Of a stretch of DNA of 64,000 nucleotides, positions 52,551 to 61,445 are shown piece by piece. A program made the position numbers and the translations under genes. The stretch is taken from assembly GCF_013137895.1 (NCBI RefSeq), contig NZ_CP053538.1:681501-745500 (forward strand), given 5' to 3'. The notes beneath the pieces were generated by a model, which worked only from the letters and a program-made list of their open reading frames with translations, searched no databases and had not been told where the DNA came from. How positions within the stretch are numbered: position 1 is the stretch's first letter; every line of letters begins with the position of its first letter. This stretch comes from Hymenobacter taeanensis (lineage in GTDB: Bacteria > Bacteroidota > Bacteroidia > Cytophagales > Hymenobacteraceae).

Positions 52551-52583
52551 AAAAAAGGGCTGACCAAAAGCCAGCCCTTTTTT
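52551..52583 (-). terminator. Terminator of the zinc alcohol dehydrogenase gene
   Basis: AAAAAAGGGCTG (52551-52562) pairs with CAGCCCTTTTTT (52572-52583), 20 bases after the dehydrogenase stop. On the minus strand it ends in a T-run. Confidence 0.8.
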
Positions 52584-52602
52584 CAATGAGCGAAGCCCTT
52601 AC

Positions 52603-53766
52603 TCACGGCTTCAGCACCACTTTTACGCAGTCTTCTTTCTTGTTACGGAAGATGTCGTACCCATGCGCGGCTTCTGAAAGCGGCAAGCGGTGGGTGATAA
52701 TATCGTCAAGCACCACCTTGCCCTCTATCACATACTGGAGCAGCTTGTCGATGTGCTTTTGAGCAGGCGCCTGCCCACCTCTGATGGTAATACCTTTGTC
52801 AAAGAATTGGTGAATGGGGAAGTTATCAAAGGGCGAGGCATAAACCCCCAACACCGATACAATGCCGCCCCGCCGGACGGCACTCATGCAGGCCTCCAGT
52901 ACTTTAGGAGAGCCTTTCTCCAAGTTTATCACGGCTTTGGCGCGGTCCAGCAGGTCACGGTCGGGCTCAAAGCCCACGCAATCCACGCACACGTCGGCCC
53001 CGCGGCCTCCACTCATGGCCCTGATTTGCTCTACCGTAGAGCTAGCGTCTTCCCAGAGGATGGTTTCTGAGTAGGTAGAATCCCGGGCTTTATCCAGCCG
53101 GTACGGGAGCGTGTCGACAACCACTACGCGGGCGGCACCCCGCAACCACGCCGACTTGGCAGCCATAATGCCCACCGGGCCGGCGCCAAATATGGCCACC
53201 ATCTCCCCGCCTTTTACCTCGCCCCAGTCAATGCCAGAGTAGCCCGTAGGGAAGATATCCGTCAGGAACAGTGCCTGCTCATCGGTTAGCGAGTCGGGAA
53301 TAACGCGGGGGCCAAAGTCGGCGTAGGGCACGCGCACGTACTCTGCCTGGCCACCGTTATAGCCCCCATACAAATCAGTATACCCGAACAGGGCACCGCC
53401 TTTTTCAGTCAACAGACCGCCTTCGGGCCCGTAATGGTCGGGGTTGGAGTTTTCGCAGTGCCCCGGCAGCTGATGATTGCAGAAGTAGCAAGTACCACAG
53501 GCAATAGGAAAGGGTACTACCACCCGGTCGCCTACTTTTAGCTTGTTGCCTACCCCTTTCCCCACTTCTTCTACAATGCCCATAAACTCGTGACCCAGCA
53601 CCATGGGGCGGGGCTGCGGAATACTCCCGTTGTAAATGTGCAGATCGGAGCCGCAGATAGCGGTGCTGGTAACGCGGATAATGGCGTCGCGGGCATCTTC
53701 AAGTTTGGGGTCCTCCACGGTATCGACGCGCACGTCTCTCATCCCGTGATACACGAGTGCTTTCAT
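52603..53766 (-). CDS. Zinc-dependent alcohol dehydrogenase (formaldehyde dehydrogenase-like)
   Basis: 387 residues, medium-chain dehydrogenase. Catalytic-zinc region ICGSDLH and GHEFMGIVEEVG; structural zinc cysteines in CGTCYFCNHQLPGHC; NAD-binding GAGPVGIMAAKSAWLRGA with VVVDTLPYRLDKA. The DCVGFEPD insertion and C-terminal QAPAQKHIDKLL match the glutathione-independent formaldehyde/polyol dehydrogenase branch. It oxidises an alcohol or aldehyde adduct with NAD in the cytoplasm; the in vivo substrate is unclear. It is monocistronic with its own terminator. Confidence 0.88.
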   Translation of the reverse strand: MKALVYHGMRDVRVDTVEDPKLEDARDAIIRVTSTAICGSDLHIYNGSIPQPRPMVLGHEFMGIVEEVGKGVGNKLKVGDRVVVPFPIACGTCYFCNHQLPGHCENSNPDHYGPEGGLLTEKGGALFGYTDLYGGYNGGQAEYVRVPYADFGPRVIPDSLTDEQALFLTDIFPTGYSGIDWGEVKGGEMVAIFGAGPVGIMAAKSAWLRGAARVVVVDTLPYRLDKARDSTYSETILWEDASSTVEQIRAMSGGRGADVCVDCVGFEPDRDLLDRAKAVINLEKGSPKVLEACMSAVRRGGIVSVLGVYASPFDNFPIHQFFDKGITIRGGQAPAQKHIDKLLQYVIEGKVVLDDIITHRLPLSEAAHGYDIFRNKKEDCVKVVLKP

Positions 53767-53965
53767 AGCCAGTTAGTAGGAGTAGTGGAGAAGAACGGAC
53801 AACAAGCCAAAGGGCCTGATGTATCCTAACGGTCCAGCTGCGGCACGGGTTATGGCGGAGCTTAGCTCTGGCTCCTGGCCCCTACCTGCTTACGGCAGCC
53901 AAAACGTGCGTGCTACGCGCCATACCAGCCAGACTCATGAGCCGATTACTCCTTCACTACCTGGC

Positions 53966-54952
53966 CTAGAGCCGGTATACCTGTAGGCCGGCAGCGGTAA
54001 ATACATAAGCATACTGCTCACCTACCAGCACCTGCTGCACTCCGGCGGGTTGGGGTGCAGGCAGCCCTAGGGTGCGCTCGGTTAGGGTGTAGAGGTGAAA
54101 GAAATGCACCCCGTCGGCGGCTAAGTAGTACAGCTCGTCGCCGCGAAAACCGAGGGTAGTCAGCCCCGGGAAAGGTAGCCTCTTCCGATAGTTACCCAGA
54201 TTATCGAACACGTACACCCCATTCTTATTATCAACCAGGTAGAGGTTGTTCTGGTACTCACGCAGAAACCGGAAGTCGGGGTGGCTGCGCCCAATGAGCA
54301 GGTCTAGCGGGGTAGTAATGGTAAACCGGCCAGCCGCATCCAGCTGCCGCAGCGTGAGGTCGGACTCATTCAGCAGCCACAGCCGGTCGTCGGGCGCCAG
54401 CGTGGCGGTGCGCACCATCCCATCAAAATAATCAAGCAAAGAAAGCTTGCTGATGGGCGCCAGGAAACGGTTGAGCAGCACCAGCTCCTGTCGGTCGTCG
54501 TAGAAGACCAAAATTTTAGTGGTGTTCCAGGCTTCCAGCTGGGCCGTATGGCCCGGCAGCGGTGGCGAGTATACGTTTAAGGCCTGCCCATCAGGGCCGT
54601 ACTGGTGCACGTTGTTCTGGGCATCTGTCACATAGAGGTTGCCCCGCCGATCAAGAGAAGCCGGACCGGGTTTGGCCAAAGCCACGGTGCGCACAAGCTG
54701 CCAGGTGCCGGGCGTGGCGGGCCGGGCATCAGCGGGTACCGTTACCACCGGTGAGGCCTGGGCAGCGGGAGCTACTGAGCCCGCCGCCGGAGCGGTAGTT
54801 TGGGCCTGCGCAGGAGCCATGAGCCATAAATTGGCAGCCAGCCCCAAGCAGCCAGCCGGCAGCCACCCAGCTAAGCGGCTAGGCCAGTTATAGGCCTCAG
54901 CCTTTACCTTTCTCAGCTTCAAAGTGCCGGAGCGCCAGTTCAGTACCATCAT
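53966..54952 (-). CDS. Secreted NHL/beta-propeller-like protein
   Basis: 328 residues. Near the N-terminus, a hydrophobic stretch ending APAQAQ acts as a signal peptide; the start at 54952 (or the ATG at 54949) overlaps the end of lpxH by about 56 bases because no usable later start exists before the signal sequence. The mature part has repeated blocks such as SLDRRGNLYVTDAQNNVHQYG, LAPDDRLWLLNESDLTLRQLD and QNNLYLVDNKNGVYVFDNLG, typical of NHL-type propellers. No enzyme motif. Translationally coupled to lpxH; function unknown. Confidence 0.7.
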   Translation of the reverse strand: MMVLNWRSGTLKLRKVKAEAYNWPSRLAGWLPAGCLGLAANLWLMAPAQAQTTAPAAGSVAPAAQASPVVTVPADARPATPGTWQLVRTVALAKPGPASLDRRGNLYVTDAQNNVHQYGPDGQALNVYSPPLPGHTAQLEAWNTTKILVFYDDRQELVLLNRFLAPISKLSLLDYFDGMVRTATLAPDDRLWLLNESDLTLRQLDAAGRFTITTPLDLLIGRSHPDFRFLREYQNNLYLVDNKNGVYVFDNLGNYRKRLPFPGLTTLGFRGDELYYLAADGVHFFHLYTLTERTLGLPAPQPAGVQQVLVGEQYAYVFTAAGLQVYRL

Positions 54953-55694
54953 ATTGGCCGTATGAGCAATAATTGACCCACTCGCCGAGGTTAAGGTAAC
55001 GACTGCCGGGCGCTACTGCTACATCAAGCGGCAAATGACGGTGGCCGAAGACGTAGTACTCGTGGTGGTAGGCCTGTTCCAGCTCCCGGCAATACTGCAG
55101 CAGCCACTCGTCCTCGCCAAAATAGGTGCTGTCGGCCTCGCCATTTTGCAGACGACTATGGCGGCTCCAGTGGTTGGCAATACCAATGCCCAAGTTGGGG
55201 TGCAGGCGCGCAAACAGCCACTGCGCCAGCGGCGAGGCAAACACCCGTTTCAATACTTTATAGGTATGGTCGCCAGGGCCTAGGCCATCCCCGTGCCCAA
55301 TATGAAACTGGTGCCCGCCAATGCGCTGACTTACGGGGTGCCGGTAAATTGGAATGCCCAGCTCCTTGGTGAAGTAGTCGAACATCCACATATCGTGGTT
55401 GCCGGTAAAAAAAATTACCGGAATACCCGCATCCGTTAGCTCAGCCAGCTTGCCCTGCAGCCGAATAAAGCCGCGCGGAATAGCATGCTTGTATTCAAAC
55501 CAAAAGTCAAAAATATCGCCGAGCAGATAGATAGCAGCGGCATCCTGGGCGGCCCAGGTCAGCCAGCGCACGATGCGTCGCTCCCGCTCCAGGGAACGGG
55601 CGGCATCGGGCGCCCCGAGGTGGAAGTCGGAGGCGAAATATACTTTGCGGCCCGGGGGCAGCGCGAGGTCAGGTAGTTGCGGCGGGCGCGTCAT
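54897..55694 (-). CDS. lpxH: UDP-2,3-diacylglucosamine diphosphatase
   Basis: 265 residues from the ATG at 55694 (MTRPPQLPDLALPPGRKVYF); the frame runs to 55754 but the extra part overlaps the LUD gene and looks non-coding. Calcineurin-like phosphoesterase motifs are complete: SDFHLGAPD, GDIFDFWFEY, TGNHDMWMFDY, HIGHGDGLGPGD and FGHRHLPLD. LpxH hydrolyses the pyrophosphate of UDP-2,3-diacylglucosamine to lipid X in lipid A synthesis. It lies in an overlapping minus-strand operon with the LUD-domain gene (26-base overlap) and the propeller gene (56-base overlap). Confidence 0.9.
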   Translation of the reverse strand: MTRPPQLPDLALPPGRKVYFASDFHLGAPDAARSLERERRIVRWLTWAAQDAAAIYLLGDIFDFWFEYKHAIPRGFIRLQGKLAELTDAGIPVIFFTGNHDMWMFDYFTKELGIPIYRHPVSQRIGGHQFHIGHGDGLGPGDHTYKVLKRVFASPLAQWLFARLHPNLGIGIANHWSRHSRLQNGEADSTYFGEDEWLLQYCRELEQAYHHEYYVFGHRHLPLDVAVAPGSRYLNLGEWVNYCSYGQYDGTELALRHFEAEKGKG

Positions 55695-56331
55695 CCAGCA
55701 AAAACAACACAATGCTGCGCGGGCCGTGGGCTCCGAGTACCAGCGTTTTTTCAATATCAGCCGTTCGGCTGGGCCCCGTAGTCAGGGAAATCATGGAGGG
55801 TATTCGGTCGGGTCCGTACTTCTGTTGCACCAGCTTCAGGGCATCCCCAATATCGGTTACTATTTGTGAGGTGCGGGCCAGCACTAGGTGCTGATCAGGG
55901 TAAATACTTAATCTGCGGCCGCTGCTACTGGCACCGCTAACCAAAATGCTGCCCGTACGGGCCACCAGGGCTTCGCAGGAAGTGAGGCCCGCATCGGCGT
56001 GAGCCAGGAATTCAGCTTCATCACCCTGGAAAACCAGGTTGCCATCGTGCAGCATTTTCTTGAGTTCGGGCTCCCACACAAACAGCCGTTCCAGCGCCTT
56101 TTCCTTTTTATAAGTGAAGATCTGATCGTAGAAGTGCTCCACCGACTCGCAGTAGTAAAATAGTCCTCCTACCCGCACAAAGTTCTGAGCGAAATCAATG
56201 GCCAGATCTTCCTCGGTAGCTGGCCTAGGGTGCAGCGGGGCACTGAAGTCGGGCTTGGCGGGTTGCTCAGCCGGCTTCTGCAGCGCCTCCCTTATTCGGC
56301 GCAGGATAGTATCGCGTGACGTATCGCCCAT
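55669..56331 (-). CDS. LUD-domain protein (LutC-like)
   Basis: 220 residues from the ATG at 56331 (MGDTSRDTILRRIREALQKP); an ATG at 56358 is possible. LUD features: DFAQNFVRVGGLFYYCESVEHFYDQIF, AGLTSCEALVARTGSILVS, YPDQHLVLARTSQIV and the C-terminal TGPSRTADIEKTLVLGAHGPRSIVLFLLDD. LutC-type proteins act in lactate utilisation, but stand-alone members of this kind are common next to ftsH or lpxH in Bacteroidota with an unclear role. A TACCTTTG -7 element lies only five bases upstream of this ATG. Confidence 0.84.
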   Translation of the reverse strand: MGDTSRDTILRRIREALQKPAEQPAKPDFSAPLHPRPATEEDLAIDFAQNFVRVGGLFYYCESVEHFYDQIFTYKKEKALERLFVWEPELKKMLHDGNLVFQGDEAEFLAHADAGLTSCEALVARTGSILVSGASSSGRRLSIYPDQHLVLARTSQIVTDIGDALKLVQQKYGPDRIPSMISLTTGPSRTADIEKTLVLGAHGPRSIVLFLLDDAPAATT

Positions 56332-56335
56332 TAGG

Positions 56336-56343
56336 CAAAGGTA
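56336..56343 (-). promoter_or_regulatory. Bacteroidota -7 element abutting the LUD gene start
   Basis: The minus strand reads TACCTTTG, ending five bases before the ATG at 56331, so the transcript would have almost no leader. No -33 TTG was found. Confidence 0.35.
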
Positions 56344-56492
56344 ACAGAGTGAGCCCATGCGCCGCGCTAGGCCAGGCCAGGCGGGTCATTTGGCACTACT
56401 TATTTATTGAGAGCCAATATTTTATTATCCGTGAGCAAAGTAGTATCTTATACTATTGAAAGCAGTAACTACCAGCTAGTTCGCTCAGCACC

Positions 56493-57479
56493 ATGCCTAT
56501 TCTCGTACCTCCCGAGCGGCGGGGCCGCCTCTTTACTGGCGCTGAATGGCTGACGTATGCCCTGGGCTTGCTGGTGTTGCTTGCCTTTGCGCCCACTTTT
56601 CCTGAGGCGCCTAAAAAAGCCCTAAAAACCCGGAACGTCATTATAGTGGTCATTGACGGGCCCCGCTACTCCGAAACCTGGGGTGCAGTTCCTGGGCTCA
56701 TCCCGAATATGGCCACGAAGCTGAGGCCCCGCGGGGTCTTCCTTTCCAGCTTCTTTAACAACGGCTTCACCTTTACCAACTCCGGCCACACGGCTATTAC
56801 CACCGGCCTAAATCAACCTATTGACAATTTTGGGGAAGAGTTGCCACAACAGCCTTCCATTTTTCAATACTGGCGCAAGGCCTCCGGTAAACCCGCCACC
56901 GCAGCCTGGCTAATTACCAGCAAAGACAAGCTTCATATTCTGGGTAACACGCAGAATACCGAGTGGAAGGACCAGTACCTGCCTTCTCTTGATTGTGGTA
57001 TTAGTGGCCCCGGTAGTAGCTACCGACCCGATTCTCTGACGCTGGTGGCCGTTAAGCGCATTCTCACCGAGCACAAGCCAAACTTAGTGCTCATCAATTT
57101 TATGGAGCCGGATGGGTATGCCCATGCTGGTAACTGGGAGCACTACCTACGTGGCATTGCCCGCGATGATCGGTACGTGATGCAGCTCTACGACTTTTTG
57201 CGGCGGAGCAAAACCTACCGCGGCAATACCACCCTCCTCATCACCAACGACCACGGGCGCCACTTAAATGGCATAAGCAATGGCTTTACCGACCACGGCG
57301 ACGATTGTGAGGGGTGCCGCCATATTAGCCTGCTAGCTCTCGGCCCCGATTTCAGAGCGGGTATTTCTTTGCCGGAGCAGCACACTTTAGTAGATATAGC
57401 TCCTACGGTGGCCTTCCTGCTCGGCTTTCCCTTTCAGCAAGGGCAAGGCCAGGTTATGCAGAGCTTATTTAAGCGCTAA
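56493..57479 (+). CDS. Alkaline-phosphatase-superfamily hydrolase (sulfatase/phosphodiesterase-like)
   Basis: 328 residues with an N-terminal transmembrane helix (LTYALGLLVLLAFAPTF). Metal and nucleophile positions fit the superfamily: NVIIVVIDGPRYSETWG, the probable nucleophile in NSGHTAITTG, EPDGYAHAGNW, LITNDHGRHLNG and FTDHGDDCEGCRH. Such enzymes hydrolyse phosphate or sulfate esters in the periplasm. Exact type (phosphopentomutase-like, nucleotide pyrophosphatase or sulfatase) cannot be told from motifs. It runs in the same direction as the secreted protein at 57597. Confidence 0.82.
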   Translation: MPILVPPERRGRLFTGAEWLTYALGLLVLLAFAPTFPEAPKKALKTRNVIIVVIDGPRYSETWGAVPGLIPNMATKLRPRGVFLSSFFNNGFTFTNSGHTAITTGLNQPIDNFGEELPQQPSIFQYWRKASGKPATAAWLITSKDKLHILGNTQNTEWKDQYLPSLDCGISGPGSSYRPDSLTLVAVKRILTEHKPNLVLINFMEPDGYAHAGNWEHYLRGIARDDRYVMQLYDFLRRSKTYRGNTTLLITNDHGRHLNGISNGFTDHGDDCEGCRHISLLALGPDFRAGISLPEQHTLVDIAPTVAFLLGFPFQQGQGQVMQSLFKR

Positions 57480-57514
57480 GCTTCTCTCCTCGCGCCCTGA
57501 GAAGGCGGAGTAAC

Positions 57515-57535
57515 GATCTGCCAGATCAGCAGATC
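57515..57535 (+). other. Hairpin between phosphatase and next gene
   Basis: GATCTGC (57515-57521) and GCAGATC (57529-57535) pair around a 7-base loop. No T-run, so an mRNA leader structure or weak terminator. Confidence 0.3.
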
Positions 57536-57596
57536 CTTGCGTGTTGCTCGCTTGGTACCCATCGGCTGCCTCCGCCGGATTACTTCTCAGTGTGTG

Positions 57597-58703
57597 ATGA
57601 GAAAAGCGCTCTATTTACTGGCCAGCCTGAGCTGGTTACTCACGCAGCAATTGGCCCAAGCTCAGGCCCAGACCAGTGAGGCACCCGCAACAGGCCTAGC
57701 CAACCCGCAAACGGCGGCGGAAGAAGCCTTTTTTACCAATGAAAAAGAGCTTCGCTTTACCCTGCACCTCCCGCTGGATGAGCTACTGAAGGACAAAGGC
57801 CGCAAACCTGTGTTGCACAATGCCGCCTTGCAGTATCAGGACGCGGTTGGGGCTACCCGCATGGTACCGGTGCAGGTGAAGCTGCGCGGCCATCGGCGCC
57901 AAGACCCTGCCGTTTGTCAGTTTCCGCCCCTGCTCATTCACTTTCCTGATAATGGGGCGCATCCGTCAATGTTCGGGAAAATGGCAGACCTTAAGCTAAC
58001 CACTCACTGCCGCGCAGATAATTACGTGTTGCGTGAATACTTGGTATACAAGCTCTACAATGCCCTAACGGACATGAGTTTCCGGGTGCGGCTGTGTTTG
58101 GTAACGTATCAGGATATGAATAGCCGGCAAAAGGCTACCGTGCATCAGGCCTTTCTGCTGGAAGAGGCCTCCGCTATGGCCCAGCGTAACAAGGCCACTA
58201 TTGTTCCTAAGCCACTCATCATCGGTATGCAATACACGCATCAGGAGTCAATGGCGATGCTTACCCTGTTTCAGTACATGATTGGAAATACCGACTGGTC
58301 GGTGCCGTACCGCCACAACATCCGGCTCCTGAAAGCAGACGGGTACGCTGCTCCCGTGCCAGTGCCTTATGACTTTGACTATGCCGGTCTGGTAATGGCC
58401 CCCTATGCTGAGCCGCCCCAGCAATTAGGTATTACCTCGGTTCGGCAGCGCCTGTTTAGGGGTTATAACTTCACAGAGGAGCTGTACACGAAAATGCGGG
58501 CTCTTTTCAATGAACGGCGGGCGGCGCTTTACAATGTGTACCTCTCATGTGAATACCTCAACCGGGATGAAAAAGCCTTCGCCACTCAGTTTTTGGATGA
58601 ATTCTACGATACCCTAAATGACCCCAAAGAATTTGAGCGAAGTATTGTGCGTGTAGGGCGTCGCAATGAAAAGCAATACATCAGCATCAAGGGGTATGAT
58701 TGA
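57597..58703 (+). CDS. Secreted protein, possibly CotH-kinase-like
   Basis: 368 residues from the ATG at 57597, with a signal peptide ending near LAQAQAQ; the frame extends to 57537. Segments recall the CotH secretory-kinase fold: VPVQVKLRGHRRQD (substrate lobe), MADLKLTTHCRADNYVLREYLVYKLYNAL (helix with REYL), HQAFLLEEASAMA, NTDWSVPYRHNIRLLK and the metal-site-like PVPYDFDYAGLV. I am not certain of this family; identity would be low. If correct, it would phosphorylate or ligate a periplasmic protein. It follows the phosphatase-superfamily gene, an intriguing kinase-like/phosphatase-like pair. Confidence 0.55.
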   Translation: MRKALYLLASLSWLLTQQLAQAQAQTSEAPATGLANPQTAAEEAFFTNEKELRFTLHLPLDELLKDKGRKPVLHNAALQYQDAVGATRMVPVQVKLRGHRRQDPAVCQFPPLLIHFPDNGAHPSMFGKMADLKLTTHCRADNYVLREYLVYKLYNALTDMSFRVRLCLVTYQDMNSRQKATVHQAFLLEEASAMAQRNKATIVPKPLIIGMQYTHQESMAMLTLFQYMIGNTDWSVPYRHNIRLLKADGYAAPVPVPYDFDYAGLVMAPYAEPPQQLGITSVRQRLFRGYNFTEELYTKMRALFNERRAALYNVYLSCEYLNRDEKAFATQFLDEFYDTLNDPKEFERSIVRVGRRNEKQYISIKGYD

Positions 58704-58756
58704 GTTGCTGGCAGACCTGTACTCCATTTGCAGCTTGAGCCATTGTGCGTAGGCCT

Positions 58757-58800
58757 GTAATAGAAAAGGGAAGCTCTACGGAGCTTCCCTTTTCTATTAC
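58757..58800. terminator. Bidirectional terminator with UACG loop
   Basis: A perfect 20-base stem (58757-58776 with 58781-58800) closed by a C(TACG)G tetraloop, a UNCG-type loop known for high stability. It lies between the convergent secreted-protein and ftsH genes. Confidence 0.85.
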
Positions 58801-58816
58801 TTAATCTGACAATCAC

Positions 58817-60937
58817 CTAAACCGGCGTTACGGCGCTGCCGCTCGGCTCAGTGGTAGTACCAGCTGAATCATTCTGGCTATCGATGCCGGGCAGGTTCAG
58901 ATCAGGCAAGTCGTTGCCCAATGGTACACCGGGGTGCTCCTGCTTCAGCTCGCTCAGCGTTTCGCTACGGTCGGTGCCGGCCATGTGCGCTTGGTAAGTG
59001 GTCTGGCTGTCAAATGGGCGCGGACCTACCAAACGAACCAAGTCATCTTGCTGCAGAATTTCTTTCTCCAGCAACTCCTTGGCAATTACCTCCAGCTCAT
59101 GACGGCGCTCCGTGAGTAGTTCCTTCGTCCGGATGTACGCGCCTTCGATGATGCTACGTACTTCCTCATCAATCATCTGCGAGGTAGCTTCTGAATACGG
59201 CTTCGAGAACCCATATTCATTCTGCCCTTTCGAGTCGTAGTAAGAGATGTTGCCGAGCTTGGTGTTCATGCCATACATCGTTACAATGCTGTAGGCCATC
59301 TTGGTGATGCGCTCCAAATCGCTCAGGGCACCGGTAGAAATTTTACCAAACACCAACTCTTCCGCAGCGCGGCCACCCAGCGTCATGCACATTTCGTCCA
59401 TGAGCTGCTCCGTGTTGTAGAGGAACTGCTCGCGGGGCAAGTACTGCGCATAACCAAGGGCAGCAACGCCACGCGGTACAATGCTCACCTTCACCAATGG
59501 GTCAGCGTGCTCCAGGAACCAGCCCGCAATAGCGTGACCCGCCTCGTGGTAGGCCACAATCTTCTTTTCGCCGGGGCTAATGATCTTGTTTTTCTTCTCT
59601 AGGCCGCCAATTACGCGGTCAACGGCATCGGTGAAGTCGAGCATCGTTACCATCTTCTTGTCGCGGCGGGCGGCAATCAGGGCGGCTTCGTTGCAGACGT
59701 TGGCAATTTCAGCACCGGCAAAACCAGGCGTCTGAGCAGCCAACTTCTTAGCTTCTACATCGGGGCCCAAGGTCAGGGGCTTCAGGTGCACGTTGAAAAT
59801 CTGCGTGCGGCCGTTGATGTCGGGCTTATCAATGGAGATCTGACGGTCGAAACGGCCCGGACGGAGCAAAGCAGAGTCCAAGGTATCGGGGCGGTTGGTA
59901 GCAGCCAGGATGATAACCCCTGAGTCGGTACCGAAGCCGTCCATTTCTACCAGCAGAGAGTTGAGCGTGTTTTCGCGCTCGTCGTTGCCGCCGGGTACGT
60001 TGCCACGCGAGCGGCTCCGACCAATAGCGTCAATTTCGTCAATGAAGATAATGCAGGGCGCTTTGGCTTTGGCCTGCTTAAACAGGTCACGTACCCGAGC
60101 TGCACCTACCCCCACGAACATCTCCACAAAGTCGGAGCCCGACAGCGAGAAGAACGGCACGTCGGCTTCGCCGGCTACGGCCTTTGCCAGCAAGGTTTTG
60201 CCGGTACCAGGAGGACCTACCAACAGGGCACCCTTCGGGATTTTACCACCGAGGATGGTGAACTTAGAAGGGTTCTTCAGAAACTCTACAATTTCCTGCA
60301 CCTCTTCTTTCGCTTCTTCCAGGCCAGCTACATCCTTAAAGGTAATCTTCACCTTGTCGCCGCCTTCAAACAAAGCAGCGCGTGATTTCCCAATGTTGAA
60401 TATCTGTCCGCCAGGACCACCAGCGCCACTCATCCGACGCATCAGGAACCAGAAGCCCACGAACAGCAAGAGCATAAAGCCCCAGGTGGTAACGTAGTCG
60501 CCATAGCTGGTTTCATCGGCTACGCGTAGGCCTACCTGCCGTTCTACGGGCAGCGTAGCCTGCAGCTTGTCGAGGTCGGCTTTGAAGGTTTTACCATCTA
60601 CTACCCGGAAGCCAAACTGAGGGCCAGGGTCGTTAGTGGTAGTCAGCGGGCCCCGAGACATCAGCTTCTGCTTGTACTCAGGCTTGGTCAAGGCCTCGCG
60701 CTTGAGCGTGACCTTCACCTGCCGGTCGTTCACCAGCGCTACGTCGGCCACATCGCCAGCGGTCAGCATCTGCTCAAAGTCCCGCTGTTTAATTTCTATC
60801 AGGGTGGTGCTGCGGTTAAGGTAGATCATCCCCAGGATGAAGACTACCAGCCCCGTCAGCACCCAAAGCTGCATTCCGGGCCGTGGCGCGGGGTTGGGCA
60901 GCATGGGCTTTTTCTTTTTAGGGCTTGTATCAGGCAT
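58817..60937 (-). CDS. ftsH: ATP-dependent zinc metalloprotease FtsH
   Basis: 706 residues. Two N-terminal transmembrane helices (about 22-40 and 150-165) flank a periplasmic domain. The AAA module has Walker A GPPGTGKT (241-248), Walker [12 protein letters not shown] and the second-region arginines [21 protein letters not shown]. The zinc site HEAGH is at 464-468, with the third acidic ligand expected near [12 protein letters not shown]. It degrades membrane and misfolded proteins at the inner membrane. The C-terminal 50 residues are polar and variable. It follows rsfS, a common Bacteroidota order. Confidence 0.97.
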   Translation of the reverse strand: MPDTSPKKKKPMLPNPAPRPGMQLWVLTGLVVFILGMIYLNRSTTLIEIKQRDFEQMLTAGDVADVALVNDRQVKVTLKREALTKPEYKQKLMSRGPLTTTNDPGPQFGFRVVDGKTFKADLDKLQATLPVERQVGLRVADETSYGDYVTTWGFMLLLFVGFWFLMRRMSGAGGPGGQIFNIGKSRAALFEGGDKVKITFKDVAGLEEAKEEVQEIVEFLKNPSKFTILGGKIPKGALLVGPPGTGKTLLAKAVAGEADVPFFSLSGSDFVEMFVGVGAARVRDLFKQAKAKAPCIIFIDEIDAIGRSRSRGNVPGGNDERENTLNSLLVEMDGFGTDSGVIILAATNRPDTLDSALLRPGRFDRQISIDKPDINGRTQIFNVHLKPLTLGPDVEAKKLAAQTPGFAGAEIANVCNEAALIAARRDKKMVTMLDFTDAVDRVIGGLEKKNKIISPGEKKIVAYHEAGHAIAGWFLEHADPLVKVSIVPRGVAALGYAQYLPREQFLYNTEQLMDEMCMTLGGRAAEELVFGKISTGALSDLERITKMAYSIVTMYGMNTKLGNISYYDSKGQNEYGFSKPYSEATSQMIDEEVRSIIEGAYIRTKELLTERRHELEVIAKELLEKEILQQDDLVRLVGPRPFDSQTTYQAHMAGTDRSETLSELKQEHPGVPLGNDLPDLNLPGIDSQNDSAGTTTEPSGSAVTPV

Positions 60938-61037
60938 GTATAAGAATTACTAAAGCGAAAAACAAAAGCGGAACACGCCAACGCTGGGTTTGTTGGCGCA
61001 GAACCATCTCAGCTACCTAGACGCAAACAGCCAGCGT

Positions 61038-61430
61038 TTACTTTACCGAAGCGGCAGTTTCTTCTTCTACGTGCGTGATTTCAGCATCGCCCCACAACTC
61101 CTCGAGGGCATAGAACTGCCGCCGGTCGCGCAGGAACACGTGTACTACCACATCCACATAGTCAAGCAACACCCACTCACGGTTCATGCGCCCCTCGGTC
61201 TGCCAGGGGTTTTGGCCGGTGAGCTTTTCTACTTCTTCTTCAACTGAGCGCGCAATAGCGTCAATCTGGGTATCAGAGGAAGCTGAGCAGATAATAAAAT
61301 AGTCTGCTACAGCATTTTTTAAATCTTTTAGGTTGAGTACCACGATATCGGCTGCCTTCTTCTCTTGCATGCCGCGTACTACTACATCTGCCAACTTGTC
61401 CGAATCCTGCCGAACCAGGGTACTTTTCAT
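61038..61430 (-). CDS. rsfS: Ribosomal silencing factor RsfS
   Basis: 130 residues. The DUF143 core is complete: VVRGMQEKKAADIVVLNLKDLKNAVADYFIICSASSDTQIDAIARSVEEEVEK, then RMNREWVLLDYVDVVVHVFLRDRRQFYALEELWGDAE. RsfS binds ribosomal protein L14 and keeps the subunits apart in starvation. The short C-terminal tail is acidic. It is 100 bases upstream of ftsH on the same strand, so probably in one operon, and divergent from birA. Confidence 0.95.
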   Translation of the reverse strand: MKSTLVRQDSDKLADVVVRGMQEKKAADIVVLNLKDLKNAVADYFIICSASSDTQIDAIARSVEEEVEKLTGQNPWQTEGRMNREWVLLDYVDVVVHVFLRDRRQFYALEELWGDAEITHVEEETAASVK

Positions 61431-61445
61431 GGGGTATTGTTAGGT

